This document shows positions 9,023-18,918 of a stretch of DNA of 64,000 nt, piece by piece. Both the position numbers and the translations under genes were made by a program. The notes below the pieces were generated by a model, which worked only from the letters and a program-made list of their open reading frames with translations, did no database searches and had not been told where the DNA came from. The stretch is taken from the NCBI GenBank assembly GCA_039045975.1, contig JBCCJA010000012.1, positions 1-64,000 on the forward strand. The letters are read 5' to 3'. The number at the start of each line of letters is the position of its first letter. Position 1 is the stretch's first letter. The DNA is from JBCCJA01 sp039045975. GTDB taxonomy: Bacteria > Planctomycetota > Planctomycetia > Planctomycetales > Planctomycetaceae.

Positions 9023-9604
9023 ATGTCCGATCTGACCGTGCTACGGACCTCGATCACACTCGGCCTGTTGTTGCCGGCCGCGTTCGGGCACGGCGGGGTG
9101 CCCGACCTGACCGGTGACGACGCGGGCCTGGCCGACCTCGGCGTCTGTCGCTGCGTCAGCTACGCCGGCAGGCCTGTCGCCGCCGCGACCGCAGAACGGG
9201 CGAGCGGCGGGCAGGCAGTTTCTGCCTTTGTCGCGACCGGATTGACCGACGCGGCGGTCGCTCTGCGGCGGGAGTCGCTGCGGGCGGCTCGACAGGGCTG
9301 CCGACAATGGGTTGATCTGGCCGGCGAGTGGGCGTCGACCGGACGGGCCGCCCTGGCCGCCGCGTGGGAACGGGAACCGGACGTCGTCGTCACGCGAGTC
9401 GACCCGTGGACGGCGGGCATGCACGCGATCGATTCGCTCGCCGATCGACTTGCCGCCGGCGGCCGTGACGTCGGCATCCGGTATCGGGATCTCACAACGA
9501 CGGCATCGCGTGAGGCGATCGTCGAGTTGCGACGTCGGTTCGGACACGCACGGTCCGAACAGCCGGCGGTGCTCGCGTCCCGTCCGAGGGCCGGTCGGCA
9601 GTAG
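9023..9604 (+). CDS. Hypothetical protein
   Basis: I do not recognise this 193-residue protein. From the ATG at 9023 it begins with a mildly hydrophobic stretch (TSITLGLLLPAAFG) that could be a weak signal sequence, followed by an Ala/Arg-rich, probably helical body (RRESLRAARQGCRQWVDLAGE) and two cysteines in VCRCVSY. The frame is open about 160 bases further upstream, but that part lies against the pnp terminator and looks non-coding. It precedes the FlgI-like gene by 169 bases. Whether it is expressed is uncertain. Confidence 0.45.
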   Translation: MSDLTVLRTSITLGLLLPAAFGHGGVPDLTGDDAGLADLGVCRCVSYAGRPVAAATAERASGGQAVSAFVATGLTDAAVALRRESLRAARQGCRQWVDLAGEWASTGRAALAAAWEREPDVVVTRVDPWTAGMHAIDSLADRLAAGGRDVGIRYRDLTTTASREAIVELRRRFGHARSEQPAVLASRPRAGRQ

Positions 9605-9665
9605 GCGGCCTGGCGGGCCGGACCGGACTCTTCGGCGGGCCGGACCAGACGCGGCCGCACCGCCA

Positions 9666-9693
9666 TTGACCCTCCGATCGCCGCTTTTCTACG
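9666..9693 (+). promoter_or_regulatory. Candidate sigma70-type promoter for the FlgI-like gene
   Basis: TTGACC (9666-9671) and TCTACG (9688-9693) are spaced by 16 bases, about 80 bases ahead of the start at 9774. Just upstream, the words GGCGGGCCGGACC occur twice (about 9617 and 9638). The assignment rests on consensus resemblance only. Confidence 0.35.
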
Positions 9694-9773
9694 GTCCGCG
9701 GCGCCCGGCGAAGCCCCGACGGGCGTCCGTCCTGCTCCGAACCGACGGCCTTCCGGCCGCGCGGTAACACGCC

Positions 9774-11774
9774 ATGTCCGACGCCGGCCGCACCCGATCC
9801 CGCCGCCCCGGACGCCCGACCGCGATCGCCTGCGCGGCGTTAACGGCCGCCGTGATCGGAGGCTGCACCAGTCTCGGGCTTTCGGACGCGAACTGGCCCG
9901 ACCTGTCGGCGATCGCACCGCCCGCGGTCCCGCTCCCCTGGACCGCCGCGAAGCCGACCGGCGACAGCTTCGACGGCCCCGGCAAAGAACTCGACGTCCC
10001 GCTCGTCGGCGAATACACGACGATCGGCGGACTCAACGGCAAGCCCCTGCAGGGTGTCGGGCTCGTCGTCAATCTCGACGGCACGGGCGAGGACCCGCCG
10101 CCCTCCGGGTTCCGGACTGCGCTGATCGACGAAATGAAGAAACGGGAAGTCCCGAACCCGAACGAAGTCCTCGCGTCACCGAATACGGCACTCGTCGTTG
10201 TCAACGCGTTGCTCCCGCCGCTGGCGAAGAAGGGCGACACCTTCGACGTCGAGGTCCGGCTGCCGCCGAACAGCGAGGCGAAGAGCCTCGCGGGCGGACG
10301 TCTCCTCGGCACCTACCTGTACGAAGCCGCGATCCTCGGCGACGCGACGCGAAAGGGCCACGAGTTCGGCCTCGCCAAGGGGCCGATCCTGCTGTCGACC
10401 GACGAAAATGACGACCGCGGTTCGTCGACCGGCGTGTTGCGACGCGGCCGCGTCGTCGGCGGGGGGCGTTCCACGAAGCACGACCGCGTGCTCTCGCTGT
10501 TCATCCGCGACGAATTCAAAAGCATCCGCAAATCGCGGCAGATCGCCGACGCGGTCGGCAAGCGTTTCCACGCCTTCGACGAACGCGGCCTGAAGCAGCC
10601 GCTCGCCGAGGCGAAGACCGACCGCCGTGTCGAACTCGACCTCCACCCGGCGTACCGCGAGGACCACGCCCGCTACCTGCGGGTCGTCCGGGCCGTCGCG
10701 TTTCGGGAGACCGAGGTCGCCCGCCGGATCCGCATGCGTCGGCTCGAAGAACGACTGCAGGAGTCACGCTCGTCGCGGCTGGCGGCCCTAGAACTCGAGG
10801 CGGCCGGGGCGATCGCGGTGCCGATCTTGCGTCGGGCCCTCGAAAACGACTCGGCCGAGGTCCGCTTCCGCGCCGCGACGTCGCTGACGTTCCTCGGCGA
10901 ACGGGACGGGATCGACGCACTCGCCGACGCGATCCGGGCCGAACCGGCCTACCGGCCTACCGCGTTTGCCGCGTTGACAACATCCGAACACCCCGAAGCG
11001 AACACCGTCTTGCGTCGGCTGCTGGGCGAGACGAGCGCCGAGGTCCGCTACGGCGCGTTCCGCACACTGACGCTACGCGACGAAGACGACCCTTTCGTCA
11101 CCGGCCGCGATATGCAGGGCGGATTCGTCCTCCACGCCCTGCGGACCGAAGGCCCGCCGCTCGTGCACCTGACGCACCGCGACCGTGCCGAGATCGTCGT
11201 GTTCGACCCGGAACAGACGCTGCGGCTGCCGCTGACACTGCGGGCCGGCTCGAAAATCCTCGTCTCCGCCCCGCCCGGCAGCGAGACCGTCACCGTCGCC
11301 CGCTTCGAGGCGGGCCGGCCTGGACAGACGCGTCAGGTCGACGCCAAAGTCGTCCCACTGCTGGTCGCCTGTGACGAACTCGGCGCGTCGTATCCCGACA
11401 TCGCCGGCCTGCTCGGCCAGATGGTCCGCCAAGAGAACCTGAGCGGCTCCGTCGAGATCGACGCGCTCCCGGAACGCGGCCGTCGCTACGTCCGTGACGA
11501 TGACGCACCGGACGAACTCGCCGATCTCCCGACCGCGTCCGAGGCGGAGATCGCCGCGTCGGAGCGGGCCGAGAGTGCCCCGGCGGTCGATCGCGACCCG
11601 TTCGAGGCCGACGGCTTCGAACGCCTCGTCGAGGGCGAAGCCGGCGAGTCGGCCGGCTGGAAGTTCCCGCGGATGCCGAAACCCACGCTCCCGTCGTTCG
11701 GCGGTCTGCCCTCGTTCGGCGGGGCGGGCCCCGCCGGCGGGCTCCCGGCGCAGGGCGAGCCCGACGCCACCTGA
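9774..11774 (+). CDS. FlgI-like lipoprotein fused to HEAT-like repeats
   Basis: This 666-residue protein starts with a lipoprotein signal (lipobox VIGGC, about residue 31). Residues about 75-235 match the flagellar P-ring protein FlgI: LQGVGLVVNLDGTGE, NTALVVVNALLPPLAKKGD, EAKSLAGGRLLGTYL and AKGPILL occupy the same order as in FlgI. Residues about 325-435 form HEAT-like helical repeats (AVPILRRALENDSAEVRFRA and two further units). A beta-rich region about 440-570 follows, then a low-complexity Pro/Gly tail. FlgI normally forms the periplasmic P ring around the flagellar rod. Here there is no other flagellar gene, the lipid anchor is atypical, and smc begins 11 bases later. P-ring function is therefore uncertain. 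Confidence 0.75.
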   Translation: MSDAGRTRSRRPGRPTAIACAALTAAVIGGCTSLGLSDANWPDLSAIAPPAVPLPWTAAKPTGDSFDGPGKELDVPLVGEYTTIGGLNGKPLQGVGLVVNLDGTGEDPPPSGFRTALIDEMKKREVPNPNEVLASPNTALVVVNALLPPLAKKGDTFDVEVRLPPNSEAKSLAGGRLLGTYLYEAAILGDATRKGHEFGLAKGPILLSTDENDDRGSSTGVLRRGRVVGGGRSTKHDRVLSLFIRDEFKSIRKSRQIADAVGKRFHAFDERGLKQPLAEAKTDRRVELDLHPAYREDHARYLRVVRAVAFRETEVARRIRMRRLEERLQESRSSRLAALELEAAGAIAVPILRRALENDSAEVRFRAATSLTFLGERDGIDALADAIRAEPAYRPTAFAALTTSEHPEANTVLRRLLGETSAEVRYGAFRTLTLRDEDDPFVTGRDMQGGFVLHALRTEGPPLVHLTHRDRAEIVVFDPEQTLRLPLTLRAGSKILVSAPPGSETVTVARFEAGRPGQTRQVDAKVVPLLVACDELGASYPDIAGLLGQMVRQENLSGSVEIDALPERGRRYVRDDDAPDELADLPTASEAEIAASERAESAPAVDRDPFEADGFERLVEGEAGESAGWKFPRMPKPTLPSFGGLPSFGGAGPAGGLPAQGEPDAT

Positions 11775-11785
11775 GCGGGGGCTCC

Positions 11786-14700
11786 GTGCTCAAGTCCCTC
11801 GAACTGACCGGCTTCAAGAGCTTCGCCGACCGGACCGTCTTCCGGTTCGACGCGGGACTGACGGCCGTCGTCGGCCCGAACGGAAGTGGCAAGTCGAACG
11901 TCGTCGACGGCCTCAAATGGCTGCTCGGCGATCAGAGCCCGAAGAGCCTCCGCGGCAAGGAGATGGCCGACGTCATCTTCAACGGCACGGCGACCCGCGG
12001 GCCGGGAGGCTCGGCCGAAGCGGTCCTCACGTTCGACAACACGACGCGGTTCCTGCCGTTCGACGACGACGCCGTCACCGTTGGCCGTCGCTTGCTCCGC
12101 AGCGGCGACTCGGAGTACCGCCTCAACGGGCAGGCGGCCCGTCTCAAGGACGTCCGCGACCTGTTCGCCGGGACCGGCTTCGGCAAGTCGGGCTACGCGA
12201 TCATCGAACAGGGCCGCGTCGACCAGATCATCCGCGCCAACGCCAGCGGCCGCCGGGCCGTCTTCGAAGAGGTCGCCGGCATCGCCCGCTTCCGGCTCTG
12301 CCGGGCCGACGCGGAACGGAAACTCGAACGCGTCGACCAGAACGTCGAACGGCTCACCGACGTCGTCGACGAGCTCGAAGCGCAGCTGACCGCCACGCGT
12401 ACCCAGGCGGCGAAGGCGGCCACGTTCCGCGAACTGAAGAAGGAGCTGCGGGCCTGGTGGGTCGGCTGGGCGGCCGACGAGGCCCGCCTGACCGACGTGA
12501 TCGAACGCCGGGCCGGCCGTGCCGCCGACGACGCCGCCGCCGGTGCCGAACGACTCACGACCGAACAGGCCCGCCTCGCGGGACTGCGCGACAAGGTCGA
12601 GGCGGATCTGTCCCGCGCCGAGGCCGAGTTCAACGCCGCCGACCGGGCCCGGGCCGCCGCCGCGGCGACCTCCGAACAGTTGCAACTACAGGCGGACGGC
12701 TTCGCCGCCCGAACGCACACCGCGGAGGCCGTGGTCACGGCCGCACGGCGACGGCTGGCCGCCGCGCGGCAGGCGGCTGCCGAGGCCTCCGCCGAACGGG
12801 ACGGCCTGGCCGACACCGTCGACGCCTTACGCGACGCCCTGGCGAAGCTTCCGGCCCCGACGGACTCGCCCGCGGTCGACGCCGACGGTTTCGAGGAACG
12901 TGCCCTTCTCGACGCGATCGACCGTGTCGAACAGGAGTGCCATGGCGTCGCTGTCCGGCTCGAAGCCGCGCGGACGGCGTGCCGAGAGGCCGAGCTGCGG
13001 CTCGCCCGGGACGAAGAACGGGCTGCGGCCGCCGAGGCCGCGGAAGCGCGGTGGGCCGCAGAAGCCGCGACCGTCTCGGCCGTCGCAGCCGAGACGGCAC
13101 GTCATGCCGCACACCGGCGTGCGGTCGCCGCACTGGCGGATGAATTACGCGGATCGGCCGCCGCCGCGGCCGCGCGACGCGACGCGCGGATCCGCGAGAT
13201 AAACGGACGGCTGTTGCGGGCCGAAGCGAGGCTGTCGGTACTCGACGACCTCGACCGGGAGGAGGGCCCGTTCGGACTCGGCGTCCGCGAGTTCCTGAAG
13301 CGGTCGCGGACGGCGACCGGTCCGCCCTGGAGCGACGTCCGCGGGACCGTCGCGGAACTGATCGAGGTTTCGGTCGCCGACGCGGCGTTGATCGACGTCG
13401 CGCTCGGCCCGCGGGCTTCCTACGTTGTCGTCGATCGGCTCGACCGCGTCGCTGCGTACGTCGCGAAAGAGTCGGCGCGGCTCACCGACCGACTCGGATT
13501 CATCACACGCGAGTCCGAGTCCGAGTCGCGTGACGCGACCGTCGACCTGGCCGGGCTCCCCGGCGTGATCGGACCGGCCGCCGATCTCGTCCGCGACGCG
13601 GCGGACGCGGAGGGGCTGACGCGACGGCTCCTCGCGACGACCTGGATCGTCGAATCGGTCGCGATCGCGACCTCGCTCGCCGCGGGTCGCGGTCACGGTC
13701 TCCGCTTCGTCACACCGCAGGGCGAACTGCTCGAGGCCGACGGGACGCTGACCGCGGGCAGCGTCGCGCCGCGGGCACGTGTCGTGTCCCGCCAGAGTGA
13801 AAAACGGGCACTCCGCGCCGAGATCACGCGGCTCCGCGCGGGGGCCGAAGGGGCCTCGTCGGCCGCGGGCGACGAAAGCGATGACCGGCTCGTCCGTGCG
13901 ACCGAGGCGATGCTCACCCGTGCGGCCGCGATCGCCACGGCAGACTCCGATCTAGCTTCCGAAAACAGGGCGACGGCCCAAAGCCGCAGCGTCGAGTCGG
14001 CACGCGACGCCGAAGCCGCGCGGCAGTGTGTCGAGGGTTCCGGCCGGGAACTCGAGGCCCGACGCGAGGAAGTCACAGATCTGGAATCGGCCCGATCGAA
14101 ACTCAACGACCGACGTGATGACCTCACGGCCTCGTTGGAGCGACTTCATAAGCAAGCCGACACGGAGCGTGAGAACGCCGCCTCAGAGACAACCGCCTCG
14201 GAGCGGGTGCGGTTGGAAGAACGTCTGGCCGCGGCCGTAGACAGCCTGACGCGGTCGGAGGCCGATCTCGGCCGGCACGCCCAGGTCATCGGACAGGCGC
14301 GGGCCGATCTGTCGGGAGCCGACGAGGCGTCGACCCGTGCGACATTGGCCGAACTTGCCGCCGCCGCCGTACGCGCCGACGCTTTCGCGGAAGTTTCAGC
14401 GGCGGCCGAAGACTGCGAGCGGCTCGCCGCCCGTCGTGACCGCCTGCGTGCCTCTCACCGGACGCTCGAAGAACGGACCCGCGGGATCGACGCGGAGTCG
14501 TCCCGCCTCCGCGGCTACGAGGCGACCGCGTCGGCCTACGTCGTCGAGGCTCGGGCCCGCCGTGACCAGCTCTGCACCCGTGTCGCCGAGGAGTTCGACG
14601 TTTCGCACGACGAACTGCTCGCGGGCGAGGCGTCGGCGTTGCGACTGCTCGACGGCGACGACGCCGACGCCCTCGCGGCCGTCGACCTCGAACGTCTCGT

Positions 14701-15397
14701 CGAGGAGCGGGAGGGGATCGAAAAACGCGTCGACCGGCTCCGCCGAAAACTGAAGGCGATCGGGGCAGTAAACCCCGACAGTCTCGCCGACCTCGACGCG
14801 CTCGAAGAACGTCACACCCGGCTCGCGTCTCAGCTGGCCGACCTGACCGAGGCGCGGGCCGCCCTCCGCGGCGTGATCGACCGGGTCGACGCCGAGAGCC
14901 GCAAACTGTTCTCCGAAACCTTCGAGGTCGTCCGCGGCCACTTCCGTGAACTGTTTCGGCAGGTCTTCGGCGGCGGCGACGGCGACGTCGTCCTCGAAGA
15001 CCCGACCGACCCGCTCGCCGGCGGCGTCGAGATCATCGCCCGCCCTCCGGGCAAAGAACCACGCGGCCTATCGCTGCTCTCCGGCGGCGAAAAGACGATG
15101 ACCTGCGTCGCGCTCATGTTCGCCCTGTTCCGCGCCAAACCGAGCCCGTTCTGCGTCCTCGACGAGGTCGACGCCGCCCTCGACGAGGCGAACATCGAAC
15201 GCTTCGTCCGCGTCCTCGAGCTGTTCAAACGCGAAACGCAGTTCGTGATGATCACCCACCGCAAGCCGAGCATGGCGGCCGCCGACGTCCTCCACGGCGT
15301 GACCATGGAGGACGCCGGCGTGAGCAAGCGGCTCGCGATCCGCCTCGACGAGGTCGCCGACGACGGCGCGATCGCGACGACGCGTAGGGCGGCATGA
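11786..15397 (+). CDS. smc: Chromosome segregation protein SMC
   Basis: SMC is the ATPase of the bacterial condensin that organises and segregates chromosomes. The 1203 residues match full family length. Walker A GPNGSGKS is at 30-37, then the first coiled coil (about 170-480, Ala/Arg/Glu-rich), the hinge (about 500-640, including FGLGVREFLKRS and AALIDVALGPRASYVVV), the returning coiled coil (to about 1010), signature LLSGGEKTM (about 1097-1105) and Walker B CVLDEVDAALDEAN (D1126, E1127). The start is GTG, 11 bases after the previous stop. The end overlaps the next start by four bases, suggesting translational coupling. The partners scpA and scpB are not in the window. Confidence 0.95.
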   Translation: MLKSLELTGFKSFADRTVFRFDAGLTAVVGPNGSGKSNVVDGLKWLLGDQSPKSLRGKEMADVIFNGTATRGPGGSAEAVLTFDNTTRFLPFDDDAVTVGRRLLRSGDSEYRLNGQAARLKDVRDLFAGTGFGKSGYAIIEQGRVDQIIRANASGRRAVFEEVAGIARFRLCRADAERKLERVDQNVERLTDVVDELEAQLTATRTQAAKAATFRELKKELRAWWVGWAADEARLTDVIERRAGRAADDAAAGAERLTTEQARLAGLRDKVEADLSRAEAEFNAADRARAAAAATSEQLQLQADGFAARTHTAEAVVTAARRRLAAARQAAAEASAERDGLADTVDALRDALAKLPAPTDSPAVDADGFEERALLDAIDRVEQECHGVAVRLEAARTACREAELRLARDEERAAAAEAAEARWAAEAATVSAVAAETARHAAHRRAVAALADELRGSAAAAAARRDARIREINGRLLRAEARLSVLDDLDREEGPFGLGVREFLKRSRTATGPPWSDVRGTVAELIEVSVADAALIDVALGPRASYVVVDRLDRVAAYVAKESARLTDRLGFITRESESESRDATVDLAGLPGVIGPAADLVRDAADAEGLTRRLLATTWIVESVAIATSLAAGRGHGLRFVTPQGELLEADGTLTAGSVAPRARVVSRQSEKRALRAEITRLRAGAEGASSAAGDESDDRLVRATEAMLTRAAAIATADSDLASENRATAQSRSVESARDAEAARQCVEGSGRELEARREEVTDLESARSKLNDRRDDLTASLERLHKQADTERENAASETTASERVRLEERLAAAVDSLTRSEADLGRHAQVIGQARADLSGADEASTRATLAELAAAAVRADAFAEVSAAAEDCERLAARRDRLRASHRTLEERTRGIDAESSRLRGYEATASAYVVEARARRDQLCTRVAEEFDVSHDELLAGEASALRLLDGDDADALAAVDLERLVEEREGIEKRVDRLRRKLKAIGAVNPDSLADLDALEERHTRLASQLADLTEARAALRGVIDRVDAESRKLFSETFEVVRGHFRELFRQVFGGGDGDVVLEDPTDPLAGGVEIIARPPGKEPRGLSLLSGGEKTMTCVALMFALFRAKPSPFCVLDEVDAALDEANIERFVRVLELFKRETQFVMITHRKPSMAAADVLHGVTMEDAGVSKRLAIRLDEVADDGAIATTRRAA

Positions 15398-17382
15398 GCG
15401 ACTTTCTCCTGTTGGCCGTCGACGGCGCTTTGTTGACGGCGTGCGGCTATGCGATCGACCGGCGGGCGGACGTGGTCCGACTCGGCTTGCTTGTCGCGGC
15501 GCTGATCTTCGGGACGTCGCATTTCCTGTCGGCATTCGATGCGCTCGCCGACATCGACGCCTGGCTCGCGACCCATCTCGCACTGTTTTCGATACTCGTG
15601 GTCGTGCGGGCATGGCGTCGACCGACCTGGCGTTGGTCATCCGCGGAGATCGAGGCCGCGACGCCCGGACTGCACACCACGGTCGGTCGCGTGCCCCGAC
15701 TGTGGCGGTCGGGCGGCTGGCCGGTCCGTGTCGCCTTCGTCGCTTACGGCTGGTTGGCCGCACTGACCGTGCTGCACCCGCCGAACAACTGGGACTCTTA
15801 CGTCTACCACCTGACGCGAGTCGGGTTCTATTTGCAGCAGGGGTCGTTCGACCGGTACGAGGCGGGCCATCCGCACGAGATCGAGTTCCCCGCGAACGCC
15901 GAGACGCTCGTACTGTGGACGGTCGCGTTCACCGGCGGCGACCGTCTGGCCGGGCTCGTGCAGTGGACGGCGGCGGTCATCGGTGCGGTGCTGATCTGTC
16001 AGGCCGCGCGACTGTACGGCGCGTCTCGTCGTACAGCGCGGACGGCGGCGCTCGTCTGGCTGACGCTGCCCGAGATCGTGTTCCAGGCCACGTCGACGCA
16101 GAACGACCTGCTCGCGTCGGTGCTCGCGCTCGCGGCCCTGCGATTCGCGGTCGCGGCGGTCCGGAACGGCCGTCCGCGAGACTTTCTCTACGCCGGGCTG
16201 GCGACGGGGCTCGGCGTCGGCACGAAGGGGACGTTCCTGCTGGCGGGCCTCGGGATCTTCGTCGCCGTCGCGGCCGCCTGGATCCCGACCTTCCGGGCAC
16301 GACCCGGGCCGGCGTTGCGACGCGGCATAACGCTGACGGCCGCCGTCGCGGCGGGCGTCGCAAGCCTCGGCGCGTACTGGCTGATCGACAACGCCCGGGC
16401 GATCGGACGGCCACTCGGTCGCGGCGGCGACGGCATGATCACCGTCGACGTACCGACGCCGACGACCTTCGCCGCGAATGCCGTCCGCTTCGGGGCGCGC
16501 TTCGTCTGCGACACGTCGGGCTTTCCGACCTGTGAGCCGGCGAAATGGATCGCCCGCATCGTTCCGCCGTTTAACGGCGACGCCGGCCGCTTCCCCGATC
16601 TCTGCGCCGCGACCTTTCCGGGCACGTCGTCCACCGACGAGATCCCGCACGGCATGGAAGAGGACGTCGCCTGGTTCGGGCCGCTAACGGCGTTGTGGGT
16701 CGTGCCCGGCTTGATCCTCGCCTGTCGGTCGAGGCGCGGAGCCGGGGCGTTCGCCGCGGCACTCGTTACCGCCGCCGGCTTGTGCTTGCTCGTCCGCTGG
16801 CAGCCGTGGGCGGGGCGGCTGTTTTGCGTCCCGCTGACACTCGCGATGCCGGCCGTCGCGACCGGCTGGGACGCCGTCCGCGGGAATCGGCCGTTCCCGA
16901 CCGGGAACTACGAAACGTTCGTCGCGCGATTCGCTGTTTTTCTGCTCGCCTGCTGCTGTGTCGCGAACCAAGGCAAACGCGTCGATCGCCTCGTCACCGC
17001 CAACAACGCGACGTTGCGGACGGTCTTCCGTCCCCGGTTCGCACCGGCTTGCCGGTGGTGGCTCGAAGCGGATCGCGGCGACGGCCCGGTCGGCTTTTTC
17101 GGAAACGGGACCGACTGGACCTACATGGCCTTCCTGCCTGACTTTTCGGCCCGGGTCATCCGCGGACCGGGCGATCCGGCCGCCATCGCCGACGTGTTGG
17201 AGACCGGCGAAATCGTCCGCGGGACCGCCCGCTTCGGCCCCGGCGTGTCGCCGCCCGTCATCGACGGTTATCGGTTCGAGACGCTTACCGACGGCGGCTG
17301 GTGGGCGTTCGAGCGGATCACCGCGGCAGCGTCGCCAGCATCGCCGTCGGCGGCCCCGACTCCGGAAGCCTCGGCGCCTTGA
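15394..17382 (+). CDS. GT39-like polytopic glycosyltransferase
   Basis: This 662-residue membrane protein has about a dozen hydrophobic helices and fits the GT-C fold of glycosyltransferase family 39 (dolichyl/polyprenyl-phosphate-sugar transferases, ArnT-like). The first large extracytoplasmic loop contains PNNWDSYVYHLTRVGFYLQQ, where the Asp is the expected catalytic acid. A second diagnostic stretch is ATSTQNDLLASVLALAALRF. It likely moves a sugar from a polyprenyl-phosphate carrier to a lipid or protein on the outer face of the inner membrane; donor and acceptor are unknown. The ATG sits inside the smc stop (ATGA overlap). Its 3' end overlaps the convergent di-haem gene by 65 bases. Confidence 0.75.
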   Translation: MSDFLLLAVDGALLTACGYAIDRRADVVRLGLLVAALIFGTSHFLSAFDALADIDAWLATHLALFSILVVVRAWRRPTWRWSSAEIEAATPGLHTTVGRVPRLWRSGGWPVRVAFVAYGWLAALTVLHPPNNWDSYVYHLTRVGFYLQQGSFDRYEAGHPHEIEFPANAETLVLWTVAFTGGDRLAGLVQWTAAVIGAVLICQAARLYGASRRTARTAALVWLTLPEIVFQATSTQNDLLASVLALAALRFAVAAVRNGRPRDFLYAGLATGLGVGTKGTFLLAGLGIFVAVAAAWIPTFRARPGPALRRGITLTAAVAAGVASLGAYWLIDNARAIGRPLGRGGDGMITVDVPTPTTFAANAVRFGARFVCDTSGFPTCEPAKWIARIVPPFNGDAGRFPDLCAATFPGTSSTDEIPHGMEEDVAWFGPLTALWVVPGLILACRSRRGAGAFAAALVTAAGLCLLVRWQPWAGRLFCVPLTLAMPAVATGWDAVRGNRPFPTGNYETFVARFAVFLLACCCVANQGKRVDRLVTANNATLRTVFRPRFAPACRWWLEADRGDGPVGFFGNGTDWTYMAFLPDFSARVIRGPGDPAAIADVLETGEIVRGTARFGPGVSPPVIDGYRFETLTDGGWWAFERITAAASPASPSAAPTPEASAP

Positions 17383-18730
17383 GCGTCTCGAGGAACGCGA
17401 CGACCGCGAGACGCTTCGGGCCGAGTGCGCGATAACGCTCGATGACCCGCGTCGCCTCGCCGCCGTGCCGCAGGATCGCGTCGTCGAGCGTCGGTTCCGA
17501 CCCGTCGTGCCAATACGGGCCCGAATCGGCCACGCCCCACAGCGGCGTCGTCTTCCACGCGTCGTCGGCCGGGTGATTGAACGGCGTGTTGTCGTCCAGC
17601 GACGTGCGGTACGTCACGTCGTACTGCTCGTCGACGCGGTGCAGCCGGAAATCGGTATAGATGCCTTCGATGCCGCCGACCTCCGGCGTGTGACAGTCGG
17701 TGCAACCGACCTCCGCGAACAACGCCGTGCCGCCGGCCACGGCGGTCCTCTTTGCCGGCGTTTCGGGCAAGACCTGCTCGGGCCGCGGCAGGGACCGACA
17801 GAATTCGGCGATCGCCCGGACTTGGTGCGATGACAGGTCGTGCGCGGCCTCTTCGTCGGAGGAGAACTCCCGCGGCGTGGCCTGGGCGTAAGACGGGTTC
17901 GACAGGCCGATCTCGCCGGCACAGGCGTTCGCCACGAAGTCTTCCAGCGTCGCGAATTGCGCCTTCCAGCCGAATTTCCCGACGCCGTTTTCCAGCAGCC
18001 TCAGCCGGCCCGGCGACGTGTAGTCGAAGTCGAGCTCGAAGTCGGCCTTGGCCGCCTCGACCTGACGCGCCACGGTCCGGACGCCGAGTTCGATCCCGGT
18101 GATCCGGTCGATCAGCCCGACGCCGAACAACGCCGGCGTGCTCAGAGTGAAGGTGCGGACCGGGCTGACTTCGGTTGTATAGATGTTGTTGCAGGTGCCG
18201 TTGAACCGCAGTCGCACCGGCGGGTGCAGGGCCGTGACGTCTTCGAGCGACTCCCGGAACGGCAGGTCGACGGCAGAGGCGTGGATCACGCCCGCGTCGA
18301 TCGACCGCCGCGGGCCGATCGCGGCGACCTCGAACGCCGTGATGTTGTGCTCGTTCGTCCCCGCCCCGCCGAGCCCGCCCTGGAAATGACAGGCGGCGCA
18401 CGAGTCGGCGTTAAAGACCGGGCCGAGCCCGTCGCCGCCGGCCCGCTCGTCGTCCCTAACCCAGCGGTGCTCGAACAGCTCGCGTCCCGTCGTGATCGTC
18501 GACTCGCTCGCCGGCAGTCGGATCACGCCGAACAGCTTCCCCCACGCCGCCGACGTCCACAGGCCCAACGCGAACAACGCCGCGACCGATGCGACGCCCG
18601 AAGCAATGCGGAGGCGGCTGAGCATCCGCCGGCGTCGCCCGTCGGCCTGCTTCTGCCGCATCTCTTCGATGACCCAGCCGCCGACCAGGGACGGCTCGTC
18701 GATCCGGCCCGCGTGTTCGTCGTACCTCAT
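17318..18730 (-). CDS. Di-haem oxidoreductase-like protein (DUF1111/DHOR)
   Basis: This 470-residue protein belongs to the DUF1111 / di-haem oxidoreductase group (PF06537). It has two c-type haem sites, CAACH (111-115, in GLGPVFNADSCAACH) and CTDCH (343-347). One membrane anchor lies at about 40-60, so the haem domains should be periplasmic. Family stretches include RFNGTCNNIYTTEVSPVRTF, LFGVGLIDRITG, DFRLHRVDEQYDV and PLWGVADSGPYWHDG. The ATG at 18730 has GGGGAG six bases upstream. The frame is open further upstream, but that part has no homology-like features. These proteins are annotated as thiol oxidoreductases or peroxidases with little biochemical proof. It is divergent from acs. Confidence 0.85.
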   Translation of the reverse strand: MRYDEHAGRIDEPSLVGGWVIEEMRQKQADGRRRRMLSRLRIASGVASVAALFALGLWTSAAWGKLFGVIRLPASESTITTGRELFEHRWVRDDERAGGDGLGPVFNADSCAACHFQGGLGGAGTNEHNITAFEVAAIGPRRSIDAGVIHASAVDLPFRESLEDVTALHPPVRLRFNGTCNNIYTTEVSPVRTFTLSTPALFGVGLIDRITGIELGVRTVARQVEAAKADFELDFDYTSPGRLRLLENGVGKFGWKAQFATLEDFVANACAGEIGLSNPSYAQATPREFSSDEEAAHDLSSHQVRAIAEFCRSLPRPEQVLPETPAKRTAVAGGTALFAEVGCTDCHTPEVGGIEGIYTDFRLHRVDEQYDVTYRTSLDDNTPFNHPADDAWKTTPLWGVADSGPYWHDGSEPTLDDAILRHGGEATRVIERYRALGPKRLAVVAFLETLKAPRLPESGPPTAMLATLPR

Positions 18731-18856
18731 GGCGGCTCCCCAGCGAATGGCTCGTCCGAGCGGACGGGAAGGAACGCCAGAACGGCATCCCCGGCTCACA
18801 GGATCGCAACGAAGTCGGCATGATTCGGCAAGAAAATTCCGCCGACTGACGGACGT

Positions 18857-18884
18857 TTGAGCGATTTCACCGGCGTGATATGTT
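18857..18884 (+). promoter_or_regulatory. Candidate promoter for acetyl-CoA synthetase
   Basis: TTGAGC (18857-18862) and TATGTT (18879-18884) are spaced by 16 bases and lie 35 bases before the acs ATG, inside the gap shared with the divergent di-haem gene. Both hexamers resemble sigma70 consensus. Confidence 0.45.
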
Positions 18885-18918
18885 TTCGTCTCGATGTGTT
18901 CCGACGGGAGAGAGTCTG

